DNA of 64,000 nucleotides. Source: Arsenophonus sp045399315 (GTDB lineage Bacteria > Pseudomonadota > Gammaproteobacteria > Enterobacterales > Enterobacteriaceae). The DNA lies in the NCBI GenBank assembly GCA_045399315.1, contig DAYVGO010000033.1, positions 62,001-126,000 of the forward strand. Direction: 5' to 3'. Numbering within the stretch: the first letter of the stretch is position 1; each line of letters begins with the position of its first letter. The notes under the pieces were generated by a model, which was given only the letters and a program-made list of their open reading frames with translations, had not been told where the DNA came from and made no database searches. Below are positions 31,072 to 41,103 of the stretch, in pieces. The position numbers and the translations under genes are program-made.

Positions 31072-31689
31072 TTAAGGTTTATAAATCCGTATTTGACCTT
31101 GCAAACCGGTTAAATCCTTCAATTCTGGCAAACTAGATTGCAATTTTTCTCTCGATGTATTTGGACCAATAAAAATACGTGTCAATTGTCCATTAACAGG
31201 TTTGGCTGGCTCGGTGTAAACCTGATAGCCAGATAAGCGTAACCTTGCAATGATTTCTTCTACTTTTGCCGCATTTTTCAATACCCCCAACTGAATAACA
31301 TAAGCCCGAGCTTGCGGTGCTCTAGATTTGTCACTCGCTTTAGTAGTTTGTTCTAACACTAAGGCTGGTTTTTCATTTTTTGCTTCTGGTTTAGACTCAG
31401 TTTGCTGTTGACTGGAGTGATTGTCGGTTAATTGGGTCTGCGTATTGGAAATTGCCTCAGAGATCATCGCTTCTGCAGTGCTCTCTGATGGTGTCGCCTG
31501 AGGTTTAGGATTAATTGGTGCAATAGGTTCAATGTCATATTCGTCGCTGGGTTTAGGTACCAAAGGAATAGCTGCAAATTCAGTCTCATTATATTTCTTA
31601 TTTCCATCCAATAATACAGGCAAAACAATAACACCAACGGCAACAATAACAATAGTTCCCACCAAACGGTTTTGAAACTTACTGGCCAT
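31072..31689 (-). CDS. dedD: SPOR-domain cell division protein DedD
   Basis: DedD (205 aa; E. coli 220 aa) is a division protein that binds septal, denuded peptidoglycan. It has a short cytoplasmic start, one signal-anchor helix at about residues 9-27 (LVGTIVIVAVGVIVLPVLL), a low-complexity Pro/Ser/Glu/Gln linker (about 45-125) and a C-terminal SPOR domain (about 130-205; YVIQLGVLKNAAKVEEIIARL). Its start overlaps the end of folC by 11 nt, as in a coupled operon. Intact. Confidence 0.95.
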   Translation of the reverse strand: MASKFQNRLVGTIVIVAVGVIVLPVLLDGNKKYNETEFAAIPLVPKPSDEYDIEPIAPINPKPQATPSESTAEAMISEAISNTQTQLTDNHSSQQQTESKPEAKNEKPALVLEQTTKASDKSRAPQARAYVIQLGVLKNAAKVEEIIARLRLSGYQVYTEPAKPVNGQLTRIFIGPNTSREKLQSSLPELKDLTGLQGQIRIYKP

Positions 31690-33052
31690 TTATGCTTTCC
31701 TCTCTTGTCTGCAGTTCCATAACCTCAGCGACAGTATGAAATGAGCCACAAACCACTACAATATCTTGTTTGTTAGTATCTTCCATTACCTGCAACCACG
31801 CATCTTTAACTGTAACAAATTGAGATGGTGATTCTACATATTGTGCTAATTGTGCTGCATCAGCACCACGGGTTTCATTTAATGAAGCCAGATACCATTT
31901 ATCAACCTGTGGAGCCAGATAAGATAAAGTACCTTTTATATCTTTATTGGTTAACATCGCCACCACAGCATAAACTTTACTATTTTTATGCCTAGGCAAT
32001 TGGGATAGTCTATCGGCTAAATAAGCTGCTGCATGGGGATTATGAGCAACATCTAAAATCACGTAAGGCTGTTGGCTGATAACTTGGAAGCGGCCAGCTA
32101 ATTTAGCCTTAATCAATCCTTGATGAATAGCTTGCAATGATATTGCCTGAGCAATAGTATCACCGTCTTTAATTAAACAATCAATAATCGCCAATGCCGT
32201 TGCTGCATTTGCCAATGGCACATTTGGCATAGGTAACTGCTCAAAACTGTGATCCAATGATTGCCAATGCCAATGATCACCTTGTAGTTGAAATTGCCAA
32301 TCTACTCCATAACGAAATAACTTAGCGCCAAGCGCTTGGGCAACTTCATTAATCGACCACGGCATATCCGGCTCACCCACCACTGCATATCGCCTTGAGC
32401 GAAAAATACCGGCTTTCTGATAGCCAATTTGTTCACGATCACTACCCAGCCAATCAATATGATCTAACGCAATACTAGTGATAGCAGCAATATTAGCATC
32501 CACGATATTGGTTGCATCCAACCGCCCACCTAACCCGACTTCTAAAATTACCACATCCAGTTCAGCTTGTTTAAACAACTGCAAAGCAGCTAATGTTCCA
32601 TATTCAAAATAGGTCAACGAAGTTGTGCCGCGTTTAGCTTCAATCTCAGCAAAAACCCGACAAAACTCCTGTTCAGGCAACATCTTACCCTGGATCCTGA
32701 CACGCTCGGTATAATACAACAGGTGGGGGGAACTGTAGACACCAACTTTTAATCCTGCTGCGATTAAAATAGCTTCAAGTGTATGACAAGTCGTTCCTTT
32801 ACCGTTCGTTCCAGCAACAGTAATGACTTTCGGCGCCGGGTTTAAAAGATCCAATTGACACGCCACGACTCCGACACGCTCAAGCCCCATATCGATAATT
32901 TTACTATGCTGATTAGTTAAATAAGTTAGCCAAGTAGCTAAAGAACATGTCACCTCAGGTGTTAGCAAGGGGTCAGATATCTTCTCATTTTTGATCGGGT
33001 TTGTTGTCAAGTTCGGGTTTCTCACGATATGGCGGCTCCAGATCATCGTCAA
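31679..33052 (-). CDS. folC: bifunctional folylpolyglutamate / dihydrofolate synthase
   Basis: FolC adds glutamate to dihydropteroate and folates. The Mur-ligase-type ATP site VAGTNGKGTTCHTLE, the block YFEYGTLAALQLF, VILEVGLGGRLDATNIVDA and IFDVAHNP-like ILDVAHNPHAAAYLA are all present. The start is uncertain. The longest frame begins at 33052, inside the end of accD. Alignment with E. coli FolC (422 aa) puts the N-terminus near the TTG at 32968, which gives about 429 aa and no overlap with accD. The catalytic regions are unaffected by the choice. Confidence 0.93.
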   Translation of the reverse strand: MTMIWSRHIVRNPNLTTNPIKNEKISDPLLTPEVTCSLATWLTYLTNQHSKIIDMGLERVGVVACQLDLLNPAPKVITVAGTNGKGTTCHTLEAILIAAGLKVGVYSSPHLLYYTERVRIQGKMLPEQEFCRVFAEIEAKRGTTSLTYFEYGTLAALQLFKQAELDVVILEVGLGGRLDATNIVDANIAAITSIALDHIDWLGSDREQIGYQKAGIFRSRRYAVVGEPDMPWSINEVAQALGAKLFRYGVDWQFQLQGDHWHWQSLDHSFEQLPMPNVPLANAATALAIIDCLIKDGDTIAQAISLQAIHQGLIKAKLAGRFQVISQQPYVILDVAHNPHAAAYLADRLSQLPRHKNSKVYAVVAMLTNKDIKGTLSYLAPQVDKWYLASLNETRGADAAQLAQYVESPSQFVTVKDAWLQVMEDTNKQDIVVVCGSFHTVAEVMELQTREESINGQ

Positions 33053-33938
33053 CTAAAGTAATAACATCAATTTGACTTACGTCTTGAACAGTTTGATGAG
33101 TTAAAATAGCCACTATCTCAGCTAATTTGTCGCGCATTTCTGGCCTTCTGACAATCATATCAATCGCGCCTTTTTCAATCAAAAATTCGCTACGTTGAAA
33201 ACCTGGCGGCAATTTTTCACGCACCGTCTGCTCAATAACTCGTGGACCAGCAAAGCCAATCAGCGCCTTAGGCTCTGCAACATTAATATCCCCTAACATA
33301 GCTAAACTCGCTGATACGCCACCCATAGTTGGATCGGTAAGTACTGAAATATAGGGAAGCCCTCTCTCCTGCATCTTTGCCAAGGCTGCACTGGTCTTTG
33401 CCATTTGCATCAGAGACATTAACGCTTCTTGCATGCGAGCACCGCCGCTGGCAGAAAAACAAACTAACGGACAATTATCTTCCAGTGTTTGCTCAACCGC
33501 CCGCACAAAACGTGCGCCAACAACCGAAGCCATTGAGCCACCCATAAAAACAAATTCAAACGCCGCTGCAATAACTGGCATGCCTTTAAGAGTACCTTTC
33601 ATCACAATTAAAGCATCTTTTTCATGTGTTGCTTTCTGTGCCGCTGATATGCGATCTTTATATTTCTTTGAATCACGAAATTTCAGAATATCTTTGGGTT
33701 CTAATTCACTGCCTAGTTCAGCCGTAGTTCCTTCATCAAGAAAAGAGGCCAGACGCTTACGGGCCGAAATACGCATATGATGATCACATTTTGGGCATAC
33801 CTCCAAATTACTTTCTAATTCAGCGCTATATAACACTTGCCCGCAGCTATCACACTTTGTCCAAACCCCTTCAGGAATACGCGCTTTACGGGTCTGGGTA
33901 ATATTGTTTTTATTAAGAATCTTTTCAATCCAGCTCAT
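32985..33938 (-). CDS. accD: acetyl-CoA carboxylase carboxyltransferase subunit beta
   Basis: AccD (317 aa; E. coli 304 aa) is the beta half of the carboxyltransferase that makes malonyl-CoA. The N-terminal zinc ribbon has Cys29, Cys32, Cys48 and Cys51 (TKCDSCGQ ... EVCPKCDHH). The crotonase-like core includes FEFVFMGGSMASVVGARF, SGGARMQEALMSLMQMAKT and GGVSASLAMLGD. The C-terminal tail is slightly long. Order dedA-accD-folC-dedD is ancestral. Intact. Confidence 0.97.
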   Translation of the reverse strand: MSWIEKILNKNNITQTRKARIPEGVWTKCDSCGQVLYSAELESNLEVCPKCDHHMRISARKRLASFLDEGTTAELGSELEPKDILKFRDSKKYKDRISAAQKATHEKDALIVMKGTLKGMPVIAAAFEFVFMGGSMASVVGARFVRAVEQTLEDNCPLVCFSASGGARMQEALMSLMQMAKTSAALAKMQERGLPYISVLTDPTMGGVSASLAMLGDINVAEPKALIGFAGPRVIEQTVREKLPPGFQRSEFLIEKGAIDMIVRRPEMRDKLAEIVAILTHQTVQDVSQIDVITLVDDDLEPPYREKPELDNKPDQK

Positions 33939-34072
33939 TAATAGACCTTTCTGTCTGAAATTACATTATCAGTCTCATTATTATGTTAATCATTAAACCA
34001 CAATGCCAAAGCATAGCGGATAAAAAACTGATCAAACCTGCTAATGGCTATCTATTTTTTGGGTTTAACAAT

Positions 34073-34729
34073 CTATTTTTCTTTAATTGATGCTCGAGGA
34101 TAACACCAAATCTCAATAATACCTGGCAGAATAGAAATTAAAATAATTGCCACAATTAATAATTTTAAATTCTGCTGAATAATTGGTAAATCACCAAAAA
34201 AGTAACCAGCATAAGTAAATAATAGAACCCATATTAAAGCCCCGGTCACATTATAAAAAGCAAAATGCCGATACGACATTTTCCCCATACCAGCGACAAA
34301 CGGAGCAAACGTCCTAATAATAGGTATAAGTCTAGCTAAAATAATCACTTTTCCAACATGTTTTTCATAAAAAGCGTGGTTTTTTGCCAAATAACCCTGT
34401 CGAAAAATTTTTGAGTCGGGATTACAAAATAGATGCTTTCCGAATAAGCGACCAATAGTATAATTAACAGCATCTCCAATAATCGCAGCAATAACTATTA
34501 ATACTACCATTAAATGAACATTAAGATCATTACTCTCTAGCGCCGTTAATGCCCCGGCAACAAATAATAGTGAATCCCCCGGTAAAAAAAGAGTAATAAT
34601 TAATCCAGTTTCACAAAATACGATTATAAATAAAATAGCATATAGCCAAATACCATACTTAGCTACAAGCTCAGCTAAATGAAGATCAATGTATATAATA
34701 AAATCAATAATAAAAGTAATAAATTCCAT
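34073..34729 (-). CDS. dedA: DedA family inner-membrane protein
   Basis: DedA (218 aa; E. coli 219 aa) belongs to the DedA/VTT (SNARE-associated) superfamily; members act in membrane lipid (undecaprenyl phosphate or phosphatidylethanolamine) translocation and affect membrane potential. Seen: several hydrophobic segments, FLPGDSLLFVAG with the conserved acidic residue, and ILARLIPIIRTFAPFVAGMG with the two key Arg residues. Located between truA and accD as in E. coli. Intact. Confidence 0.94.
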   Translation of the reverse strand: MEFITFIIDFIIYIDLHLAELVAKYGIWLYAILFIIVFCETGLIITLFLPGDSLLFVAGALTALESNDLNVHLMVVLIVIAAIIGDAVNYTIGRLFGKHLFCNPDSKIFRQGYLAKNHAFYEKHVGKVIILARLIPIIRTFAPFVAGMGKMSYRHFAFYNVTGALIWVLLFTYAGYFFGDLPIIQQNLKLLIVAIILISILPGIIEIWCYPRASIKEK

Positions 34730-34787
34730 ACGAATTCCAACGTTTGGTCACTTCAGCACTGAGTAATTAAACGCCAAATTAAATTCA

Positions 34788-35603
34788 TTATTCTGGTAAA
34801 AAAAGAGGTCCAACAATCGTTTCAGGTAATTTATATTTTGACGGATAATCGACAGCAACTAAATAAAGTCCTTCAGCTTTGGCTGTTGCTGCCGCTTTTG
34901 TTCTATCTTTCAATGCTAAAAGCTCTGCTAACCAGATAATATCTTGATTACCACAACCTATCTCAAGCAAACTACCTACAATATTACGCACCATATGATG
35001 AACAAAAGCATTAGCTTTAATATCAACCACAATATAGTCACCATAACGGTTAACTTGAATATGCTTTATATTACGCCAAGGCGATTTAGATTGACACTGA
35101 ATAGCTCTAAATGAGGTAAAATCCTGCTCACCAATCAATGCTTGAGCTGCAATATGCATTCTTTTAGCATCTAAGGGTGCATGATAGTATGTAACACCTG
35201 TCGCTAATATCGCTGGTCGGTATCGATGATTGAAAATAATATAACGATAGCGACGCGCTGTGGCACTAAAGCGAGCATGAAAATCCGATGCAACAATTTG
35301 GCACCAACGTACTGCGATGTCAGATGGTAAGTAACTATTAACTCCCATCGTCCAGGCAGAATCTTTACGTATTACAGATGTTTCAAAATGGACCACTTGG
35401 CCTGTAGCATGTACACCTGCATCAGTACGCCCAGCGCAATAAACTTGAATAGTCTCATTCGCTACTTTTGTTAGCGCGAACTCCAAACAAGCCTGGATGC
35501 TTTTTACCTCTTGTTGACGTTGCCAGCCATAATAATGACTACCATCATACTCAATACCTAACGCAATTTTTGTCTTAGGCAAAGGTGGTTGCTTCTCCAA
35601 CAT
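34788..35603 (-). CDS. truA: tRNA pseudouridine(38-40) synthase TruA
   Basis: TruA (271 aa) converts uridines 38-40 in the anticodon arm to pseudouridine. The catalytic Asp61 lies in the diagnostic AGRTDAGVHATGQVVHF. FHARFSATARRYRYIIFN and FVHHMVRNIVGSLLEIG are also conserved. Its start overlaps the usg stop by one base, so the two are likely co-translated. Intact. Confidence 0.97.
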   Translation of the reverse strand: MLEKQPPLPKTKIALGIEYDGSHYYGWQRQQEVKSIQACLEFALTKVANETIQVYCAGRTDAGVHATGQVVHFETSVIRKDSAWTMGVNSYLPSDIAVRWCQIVASDFHARFSATARRYRYIIFNHRYRPAILATGVTYYHAPLDAKRMHIAAQALIGEQDFTSFRAIQCQSKSPWRNIKHIQVNRYGDYIVVDIKANAFVHHMVRNIVGSLLEIGCGNQDIIWLAELLALKDRTKAAATAKAEGLYLVAVDYPSKYKLPETIVGPLFLPE

Positions 35604-36613
35604 TAATAATATTGCTCCTGCACTAATCGCTCCGCAGTTTCTATTAACATTCGAGCACCGCCAAAACGAGTATTATCGGCAACTGACCAAAACTGTATGA
35701 TATCAGGTGCACCATAATCATTACGAATACAACCGATGCTTAATCGATCATTTCCTGACGCATCTGTTACCTGAGTTGGAAAATCTTCATCTGTCACCAA
35801 CTGAATATCATCACATTGAGCAATGTCCTGACAGACTTCTTGCACGGTCATAGGACGTAACGTTTCTACATGAACCACTTGTGCATTGCCATAAAAAACC
35901 GCTGCTTGTAAGCAACTGATAACAATAGCTAATCCATCATTCTGTAAAATTTTACGCACTTGATCAACTAAATTGCGTTCTTCCGGCGCTGAGCCTTCAA
36001 CATCACCTAATAATGGTAATATATTAAATGCTAGTTGTTTAGCAAAACGTCCATTATCAACCGGTAAACCATTTAATAATCGGGCACTTTGCCCGGCCAA
36101 TTCATCTATCGCACTTTTACCATGCATAGATACCGAAAATAGATTAGTTAATATTAAACGATGAATACCTGCAACATTAATTAGCGGTTTAACGGCGACT
36201 AACAATTGACTGACATAACTATCAGCGATTGCAATAATATTACGGTTACGATAATCAGCTAACACATTGGGGTTAACATTAGGTACCACTAACGGAATAT
36301 CCGGTTCCAACGCAAATAAACCACCGCTATCAATTACAATGCAACCGTCCTGTGCCGCTTGCTCAGCATAACGAGCAGACGCTTCTTTACCGGCAACAAA
36401 AAAAGCTAATTGTACCTGTGTCCAATCAAATGACTGTGCATCAATGACGGTATATTGCTTGCCATTAAAACGGATACTTTCTCCTGCGCTATTTTCACTG
36501 GCTAATAGAAATAACTTACCAACAGGAAACTGACGTTCTTGTAATAAACTCAGTACGCCTTCACCGACCGCACCAGTAGCACCTAATAATGCAATATTCC
36601 AACCTTCTGTCAT
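35603..36613 (-). CDS. usg: USG-1 protein, aspartate-semialdehyde-dehydrogenase homologue
   Basis: Usg (336 aa) resembles aspartate-semialdehyde dehydrogenase: an N-terminal NAD(P) motif (LLGATGAVGEG) and a C-terminal dimerisation part. The region that would carry the catalytic cysteine reads LTNLFSVSMHGKSAIDELAG with no Cys, as in E. coli Usg, so dehydrogenase activity is not expected and the role is unknown. An in-frame ATG at 36640 is possible, but GGAGA eight bases before the ATG at 36613 and the family N-terminus MxEGWNIA favour 36613. Intact. Confidence 0.92.
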   Translation of the reverse strand: MTEGWNIALLGATGAVGEGVLSLLQERQFPVGKLFLLASENSAGESIRFNGKQYTVIDAQSFDWTQVQLAFFVAGKEASARYAEQAAQDGCIVIDSGGLFALEPDIPLVVPNVNPNVLADYRNRNIIAIADSYVSQLLVAVKPLINVAGIHRLILTNLFSVSMHGKSAIDELAGQSARLLNGLPVDNGRFAKQLAFNILPLLGDVEGSAPEERNLVDQVRKILQNDGLAIVISCLQAAVFYGNAQVVHVETLRPMTVQEVCQDIAQCDDIQLVTDEDFPTQVTDASGNDRLSIGCIRNDYGAPDIIQFWSVADNTRFGGARMLIETAERLVQEQYY

Positions 36614-36646
36614 GTTGGCTGTCTCCAATCTTATTAGCATTTTTAA

Positions 36647-37777
36647 TCAAATTAATTTTACATTGAAGCCTAGCTTTCTTAATGTGTTAGCTGTATCTAC
36701 ATCAATACAATTTACCCTAAGAGATGACCATTCACGACGTTCTGGATAATATTTACGTAATTGATCAAACTTACCGGTCAGATGAGCAACTTTTCTTAAT
36801 GGCGCATCATCACACCGTACATCATAGATCAAATGCACTAAACGTTTTAAACTTGCCTGAGTTAATTCCCCCTTAAAGGTAATTTCATTAAATTCAGCAA
36901 TAGGTAATAAATCAGCTAGCTTAATTTGCTGTGTTTGGCCTAAAAACTGGCTAAATGCGGCAAAAATCTGAGTAGTACCGCGCACTTTACCTTCAACAGA
37001 ATAACCTGCAATATGTGGTGTGCCAATGCTAGTTTTTGCTAACAAAGGCAAGGAAAGGCTGGGTTCCTGCTCCCAAACATCTAATATAACCTCTATTTGC
37101 TTGCCACCTTCTAATGCAGTTAATAACGCTTGATTATCCACCACTGAGCCACGACTAGTATTTAGCAAAATACGCCCAGCTGGCATTGCAGCAAGTAACT
37201 CTTCATCTACTAAATGGTAAGATGAATAACTGGCTGACTTATTTAACGCGGTATGAAAAGTTAAGATATCAGCCTGATTAACTAATTTTTCCAGCGGCCA
37301 AAATTGTTCACTACTATCAGCGACATCCGCACGCGGAGGGTCACAAAGTAACGTATTCACTCCCCAAGCTTTTAAGCGCGCATTAAGATGACTACCAATA
37401 TTACCCACACCGACAATACCTACTATTTTTTCTCGTAAATCAAAGCAATTACGCTCAGCTAACAGCAATAAAGCGGAAAAAACATACTCAACCACAGCAG
37501 TCGTATTACAACCAGGTGCGGCAGAAAAACCGATGCCTGCCTGCTTTAACCATTGTCTATCAACATGATCAAAACCCGCCGTTGCCGTACCAACAAATTT
37601 TACCTGACTCTCTTTTAGCAACGCTTCATTGACTTGCGTAACAGAACGTACCATTAACGCATCTGTTGCTGCCAACAGCGAGCTTGAGATTGAACGCCCG
37701 GAAACTACCTTAACTTCACCAATTGTTGCAAACAATTGGTTAGCATAAGGCATATTTTCATCAACCAATATTTTCAC
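36647..37777 (-). CDS. pdxB: erythronate-4-phosphate dehydrogenase PdxB
   Basis: PdxB (376 aa; E. coli 378 aa) oxidises 4-phosphoerythronate in the DXP-dependent vitamin B6 pathway. It is a D-2-hydroxyacid dehydrogenase with the Rossmann motif GVGNIG at 123-128 and the catalytic trio Arg209 (LLNTSRGSVVDN), Glu238 (DVWEQEP) and His255 (IGTPHIAGYS). A C-terminal PdxB dimerisation domain follows. It heads the pdxB-usg-truA-dedA group. Intact, suggesting that PLP is made rather than obtained from a host. Confidence 0.97.
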   Translation of the reverse strand: MKILVDENMPYANQLFATIGEVKVVSGRSISSSLLAATDALMVRSVTQVNEALLKESQVKFVGTATAGFDHVDRQWLKQAGIGFSAAPGCNTTAVVEYVFSALLLLAERNCFDLREKIVGIVGVGNIGSHLNARLKAWGVNTLLCDPPRADVADSSEQFWPLEKLVNQADILTFHTALNKSASYSSYHLVDEELLAAMPAGRILLNTSRGSVVDNQALLTALEGGKQIEVILDVWEQEPSLSLPLLAKTSIGTPHIAGYSVEGKVRGTTQIFAAFSQFLGQTQQIKLADLLPIAEFNEITFKGELTQASLKRLVHLIYDVRCDDAPLRKVAHLTGKFDQLRKYYPERREWSSLRVNCIDVDTANTLRKLGFNVKLI

Positions 37778-37906
37778 TTCTCATGCCCAGTTATATTTAT
37801 AAAGATTAACCAATCGTTTTTTAATATTTGATAAAGTAGCAAAACACTATTTTACCATGTTAATGAAACAAATCCTAACAACCAGTTTGCTCAGCATCAT
37901 TTTTTG

Positions 37907-38672
37907 TCAAAAACGTTCAGGGGTTGTGCCTGAAATTTGTTGAAACATAGTGATAAAAGCTGATACCGAACTATAGCCGACATCAAAAGCCACCTCATGG
38001 ACACTTTTTCCTTGTTCTAATTTCATTATTGCATGTAAAAAACGTAATCGCTGTCGCCATTCACTAAATGACACATCCCCAGCTCCTACTGACAACAACG
38101 TGACAAAGTACGTTCTGAGGAATATACCCGCTTGGCTCATATAGCTAAAGCGGTATTATCTACTGGATTTTGCTGTAATTGCGCTAAAATAGGTGCTCAA
38201 AATTTATCTTTACTAGCAGGTAAATAGTTTTTTTGAATAGGTGAATGTTTTAATTGATCAATCAAAACATTGGCTAAGCGCATATCTTCTACGCTCTTTG
38301 GTTGTGTTATATTGCGCGCATAAAAATCTAACAATATGGTATGAAAAATCGGCGTTTGACGAATAATACAGGGTTTTTACACAAACTATTACTGAAGGCT
38401 TGAGAAACATCTTATATATTAAACTTAACACTCTTTTTATTGTCAGTTGCATGTTCAACACCGCATGGGATCCAGATACAAAAGTCAGGTGGAGCAATAT
38501 AATGTTGGCTTGCAACTTGCATTTCTATAATACCTTTAACCACATAAATTAATTGACCAAAGGTATGGTGATGCAATTTACATTCAGTATCGTCTAACAA
38601 TTCTCTATTACGAAAAACAATAGATTCTGACTCAGCAATATTTAATTCAATTATATGTTTGACTTTATCCAT
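37907..38672 (-). pseudogene. AraC-family regulator (NimR-like), disrupted
   Basis: The N-terminal fragment has an AraC-type cupin: CKLHHHTFGQLIYVVKGIIE and WIPCGVEHATDNKKSVKF. After a shift and several stops, the C-terminal DNA-binding half resumes with SFSEWRQRLRFLHAIMKLEQ, VAFDVGYSSVSAFITMFQ and the family end GTTPERF. The first helix-turn-helix region is largely unreadable. It lies divergent to a dead EamA transporter, a common regulator-exporter arrangement. E. coli has flk here instead, so this is a lineage-specific pair. Confidence 0.85.
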
Positions 38673-38785
38673 AATAACAATGTTGGCAGAAACTGCTTAT
38701 TAATTGTCTAATTATAAATATATATAATAAATCAGACAATGCTAAAATAACAACATTGTTAGTCAATGATAAGCATGACTAAATA

Positions 38786-39742
38786 ATGAAAAATTTTCTT
38801 TTTCCCCTATTTCTATTTGCGGTTTTATTGTGGTCAATTAATGTGATAGTAAGTAAACCTGCAGCAAATGTTATTGATCCGGCAGCTATTTCCTTTTATC
38901 GATGGCTATTGGTCTTTTTGGTACTTACTCCTTTTATGATCAGAGACATAGTTAAAAATCGGGCAATTATAGTGCAATATAACTGGAAACTTTTTATATT
39001 AGGCGCCCTTGGCATGGTTCTTTATCAAAGTTTGACTTATTACACAGCACACACCGTTAGTGTAACCTTTATGGAAATATTAAATTCTGTTATCCCTTTA
39101 TTAACGTGGTACTTAGCATTTTCGTGCTAGGCACTATTCCTACTATTGGTATCGTATTTGATAGCATTATATCCTTGCTCGGACTTGTCTGGCTTGCCAG
39201 TCAAGGTGATCCAATGATATTGTTTACTCAGGGAATTAATCAGGGTGAATTATTGATGTTTCTCGCCTCTCTTTTATTCATTATGTGGTGTCTTAATCAA
39301 ACGTTGGTCGATCCCATTACCAAATTGGCAATCACTTTATATCCAAATTGCTTAGGGCGTTACTTTATTATTACCTAACTTTTTACTGGCTAAAACAGTA
39401 GCAATTACTGCGGCAAATATTAATTTGATTTTATTTGCCGGTATTGCTGCTTCACTGATTGCACCTTATTTATGGATCCAAGGGGTACTTCATCTTGGTG
39501 CTAACACCACCTCAATATTTATGAATCTAGCGCCGGTTTTTCCCACCATTATTACTATTCTTTTTTTAAATGAAAAAATGCATAATTATCATATAATTGG
39601 TGGTAGTGTTGTGTTACTCGGTGTTATTTTAGCGCAGCAATTATGCACTCCACTTACCCAACTTTTTAACTTCCATCCAGTTAATACCAATAAAAAAATT
39701 GATAACTTTTTGCAGCAAAGAGTAATAGAAAATAGATTATGA
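38786..39742 (+). pseudogene. EamA/DMT-family exporter, frameshifted
   Basis: Three fragments make up a ten-helix drug/metabolite transporter. The first is 38786-39130 (SINVIVSKPAANVIDPAAIS, FYRWLLVFLVLTPFMIRD). The second, in another frame, covers about 39106-39378. The third, 39425-39742, has NTTSIFMNLAPVFPTIITIL and LNEKMHNYHIIGGSVVLLGV. Shifts lie near 39115-39125 and 39355-39375. The whole family length is present, so decay is recent. Its former substrate is unknown; the dead AraC gene alongside probably controlled it. Confidence 0.85.
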
Positions 39743-39753
39743 CCGGCCAAAAA

Positions 39754-39778
39754 CCTACTGATAATATATCAGTAGATG
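39754..39778 (-). terminator. terminator downstream of fabB
   Basis: CTACTGATA and TATCAGTAG (39755-39775) form a perfect 9-bp stem with a three-base loop. Read on the reverse strand it follows the fabB stop by about 30 nt and is followed by GTTTTTGG. A T-rich stretch also follows on the forward strand, so it could serve both convergent genes. Confidence 0.7.
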
Positions 39779-39802
39779 ATTATTTTTAGCGTGGCAAAAT
39801 AA

Positions 39803-41023
39803 TTATGAATGATATTTACTCATCACCAGTGATGCATTAGTTCCACCAAAACCAAAACTATTTGACATTACCGTGTTTAATTTTTGCTCAGTTGGTTGAG
39901 TAATAATATTCATTGCTTGAGCTTTTTCATCCAAATTGTCAATATTTATACTTGGTGCAATAAATCCATGCTCTAACATTAATAAACTGTAAATAGCTTC
40001 GTGTACCCCTGCCGCCCCTAAAGAGTGTCCAGTCATTGCCTTGGTAGCAGAAATTGCGGGCGTATTAGTACCAAATACTTCGCTAATGGCTTCAAGCTCT
40101 TTAATATCGCCAACAGGAGTTGAAGTACCATGCGTATTGATATAATCAACCTGTTCAACATCTGCTAAAGCCATTTTCATACAGCGCACCGCACCTTCAC
40201 CTGAAGGAGCAACCATATCATAACCATCTGAAGTCGCACCATAACCAACAATTTCGGCATATATATGAGCGCCACGCGCCAAAGCATACTCTAATTCTTC
40301 TACCACAACTATCCCACCGCCACCAGAAATCACAAAGCCATCCCGATCCTGGTCATAGGTACGTGAAGCTTTGGCTGGAGTTTCATTATATTTGGTTGAT
40401 AACGCCCCCATGGCATCAAATTCACAGGTTAATTCCCAGCTGAGCTCTTCGCCACCACCAGCAAAAATGATATCTTGTTTACCTAATTGGATCAGCTCAA
40501 CAGCGTGACCAATACAGTGTGCTGAAGTTGAGCAAGCAGAACTAATAGAATAATTAACGCCCTTAATTTTAAACGGTGTAGCTAAACAAGCTGAAACACC
40601 CGACGCCATTGCTTTAGTCACCATATATGGCCCAACACCACGCAACCCCTTTGCACGCATAGCATCAGAGCCAGCCACTTGATTATGGGGTGAGCCACCA
40701 CCAGAGCCAACAACTAAACCAGTACGGAGATTTGAGACCTGCTCTTCGGTCAATTTAGCTTCCTGAATGGCTTCTTCCATCGCCAGATAGGCATAAATAG
40801 AGCAATCACTCATAAAACGAAGAATTTTGCGGCCAATCTTTTCTTTAATATAATCATTCGACAGCTGAATATTACCCCAGACACGGCTGCGTAACCCCAT
40901 TTTTTCAAATTCTTCTGAAAACCTGATACCAGAACGACCCGTTTTCAGAGAAGCCAGTACCTCTTGCTGGTTATTACCTATGCTGGAGACAATGCCCAGA
41001 CCAGTGATGACTGCACGCTTCAT
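39803..41023 (-). CDS. fabB: beta-ketoacyl-ACP synthase I
   Basis: FabB (406 aa, E. coli length) elongates acyl-ACPs and is needed for unsaturated fatty acids. The catalytic triad is Cys164 (SISSACSTSAHCIG), His298 (INTHGTSTPVGD) and His333 (MTGHSLGAAG). The C-terminal NSFGFGGTNASLV glycine loop is present. The promoter region keeps FadR and FabR sites (see separate entries), and GAGGT lies upstream of the ATG. Intact. Confidence 0.98.
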   Translation of the reverse strand: MKRAVITGLGIVSSIGNNQQEVLASLKTGRSGIRFSEEFEKMGLRSRVWGNIQLSNDYIKEKIGRKILRFMSDCSIYAYLAMEEAIQEAKLTEEQVSNLRTGLVVGSGGGSPHNQVAGSDAMRAKGLRGVGPYMVTKAMASGVSACLATPFKIKGVNYSISSACSTSAHCIGHAVELIQLGKQDIIFAGGGEELSWELTCEFDAMGALSTKYNETPAKASRTYDQDRDGFVISGGGGIVVVEELEYALARGAHIYAEIVGYGATSDGYDMVAPSGEGAVRCMKMALADVEQVDYINTHGTSTPVGDIKELEAISEVFGTNTPAISATKAMTGHSLGAAGVHEAIYSLLMLEHGFIAPSINIDNLDEKAQAMNIITQPTEQKLNTVMSNSFGFGGTNASLVMSKYHS

Positions 41024-41074
41024 TGATTATATTACCTCATAGTCGAAATTCATTTACTGGGAGTTTAGTCTGTC

Positions 41075-41103
41075 ACTTTAGCTTACACTTGTACGCTGAA
41101 CAA
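41075..41103 (-). promoter_or_regulatory. fabB promoter
   Basis: On the reverse strand TTGTTC (41098-41103) and TAAAGT (41075-41080) are separated by exactly 17 bp. Both are weak hexamers, which fits a promoter needing an activator. The FabR palindrome fills the spacer and the FadR site abuts the -35. Confidence 0.65.
41080..41097 (-). promoter_or_regulatory. FabR operator of fabB
   Basis: The reverse strand reads AGCGTACAAGTGTAAGCT, an 18-bp near-perfect palindrome matching the FabR (YijC) sites known in E. coli fabA and fabB promoters. FabR represses when unsaturated acyl thioesters are abundant. Confidence 0.85.

Noticed and set aside
33433..33780. 115-codon forward ORF opposite accD
   Set aside because: Lies entirely antisense to the well-conserved accD; a shadow of its codons.
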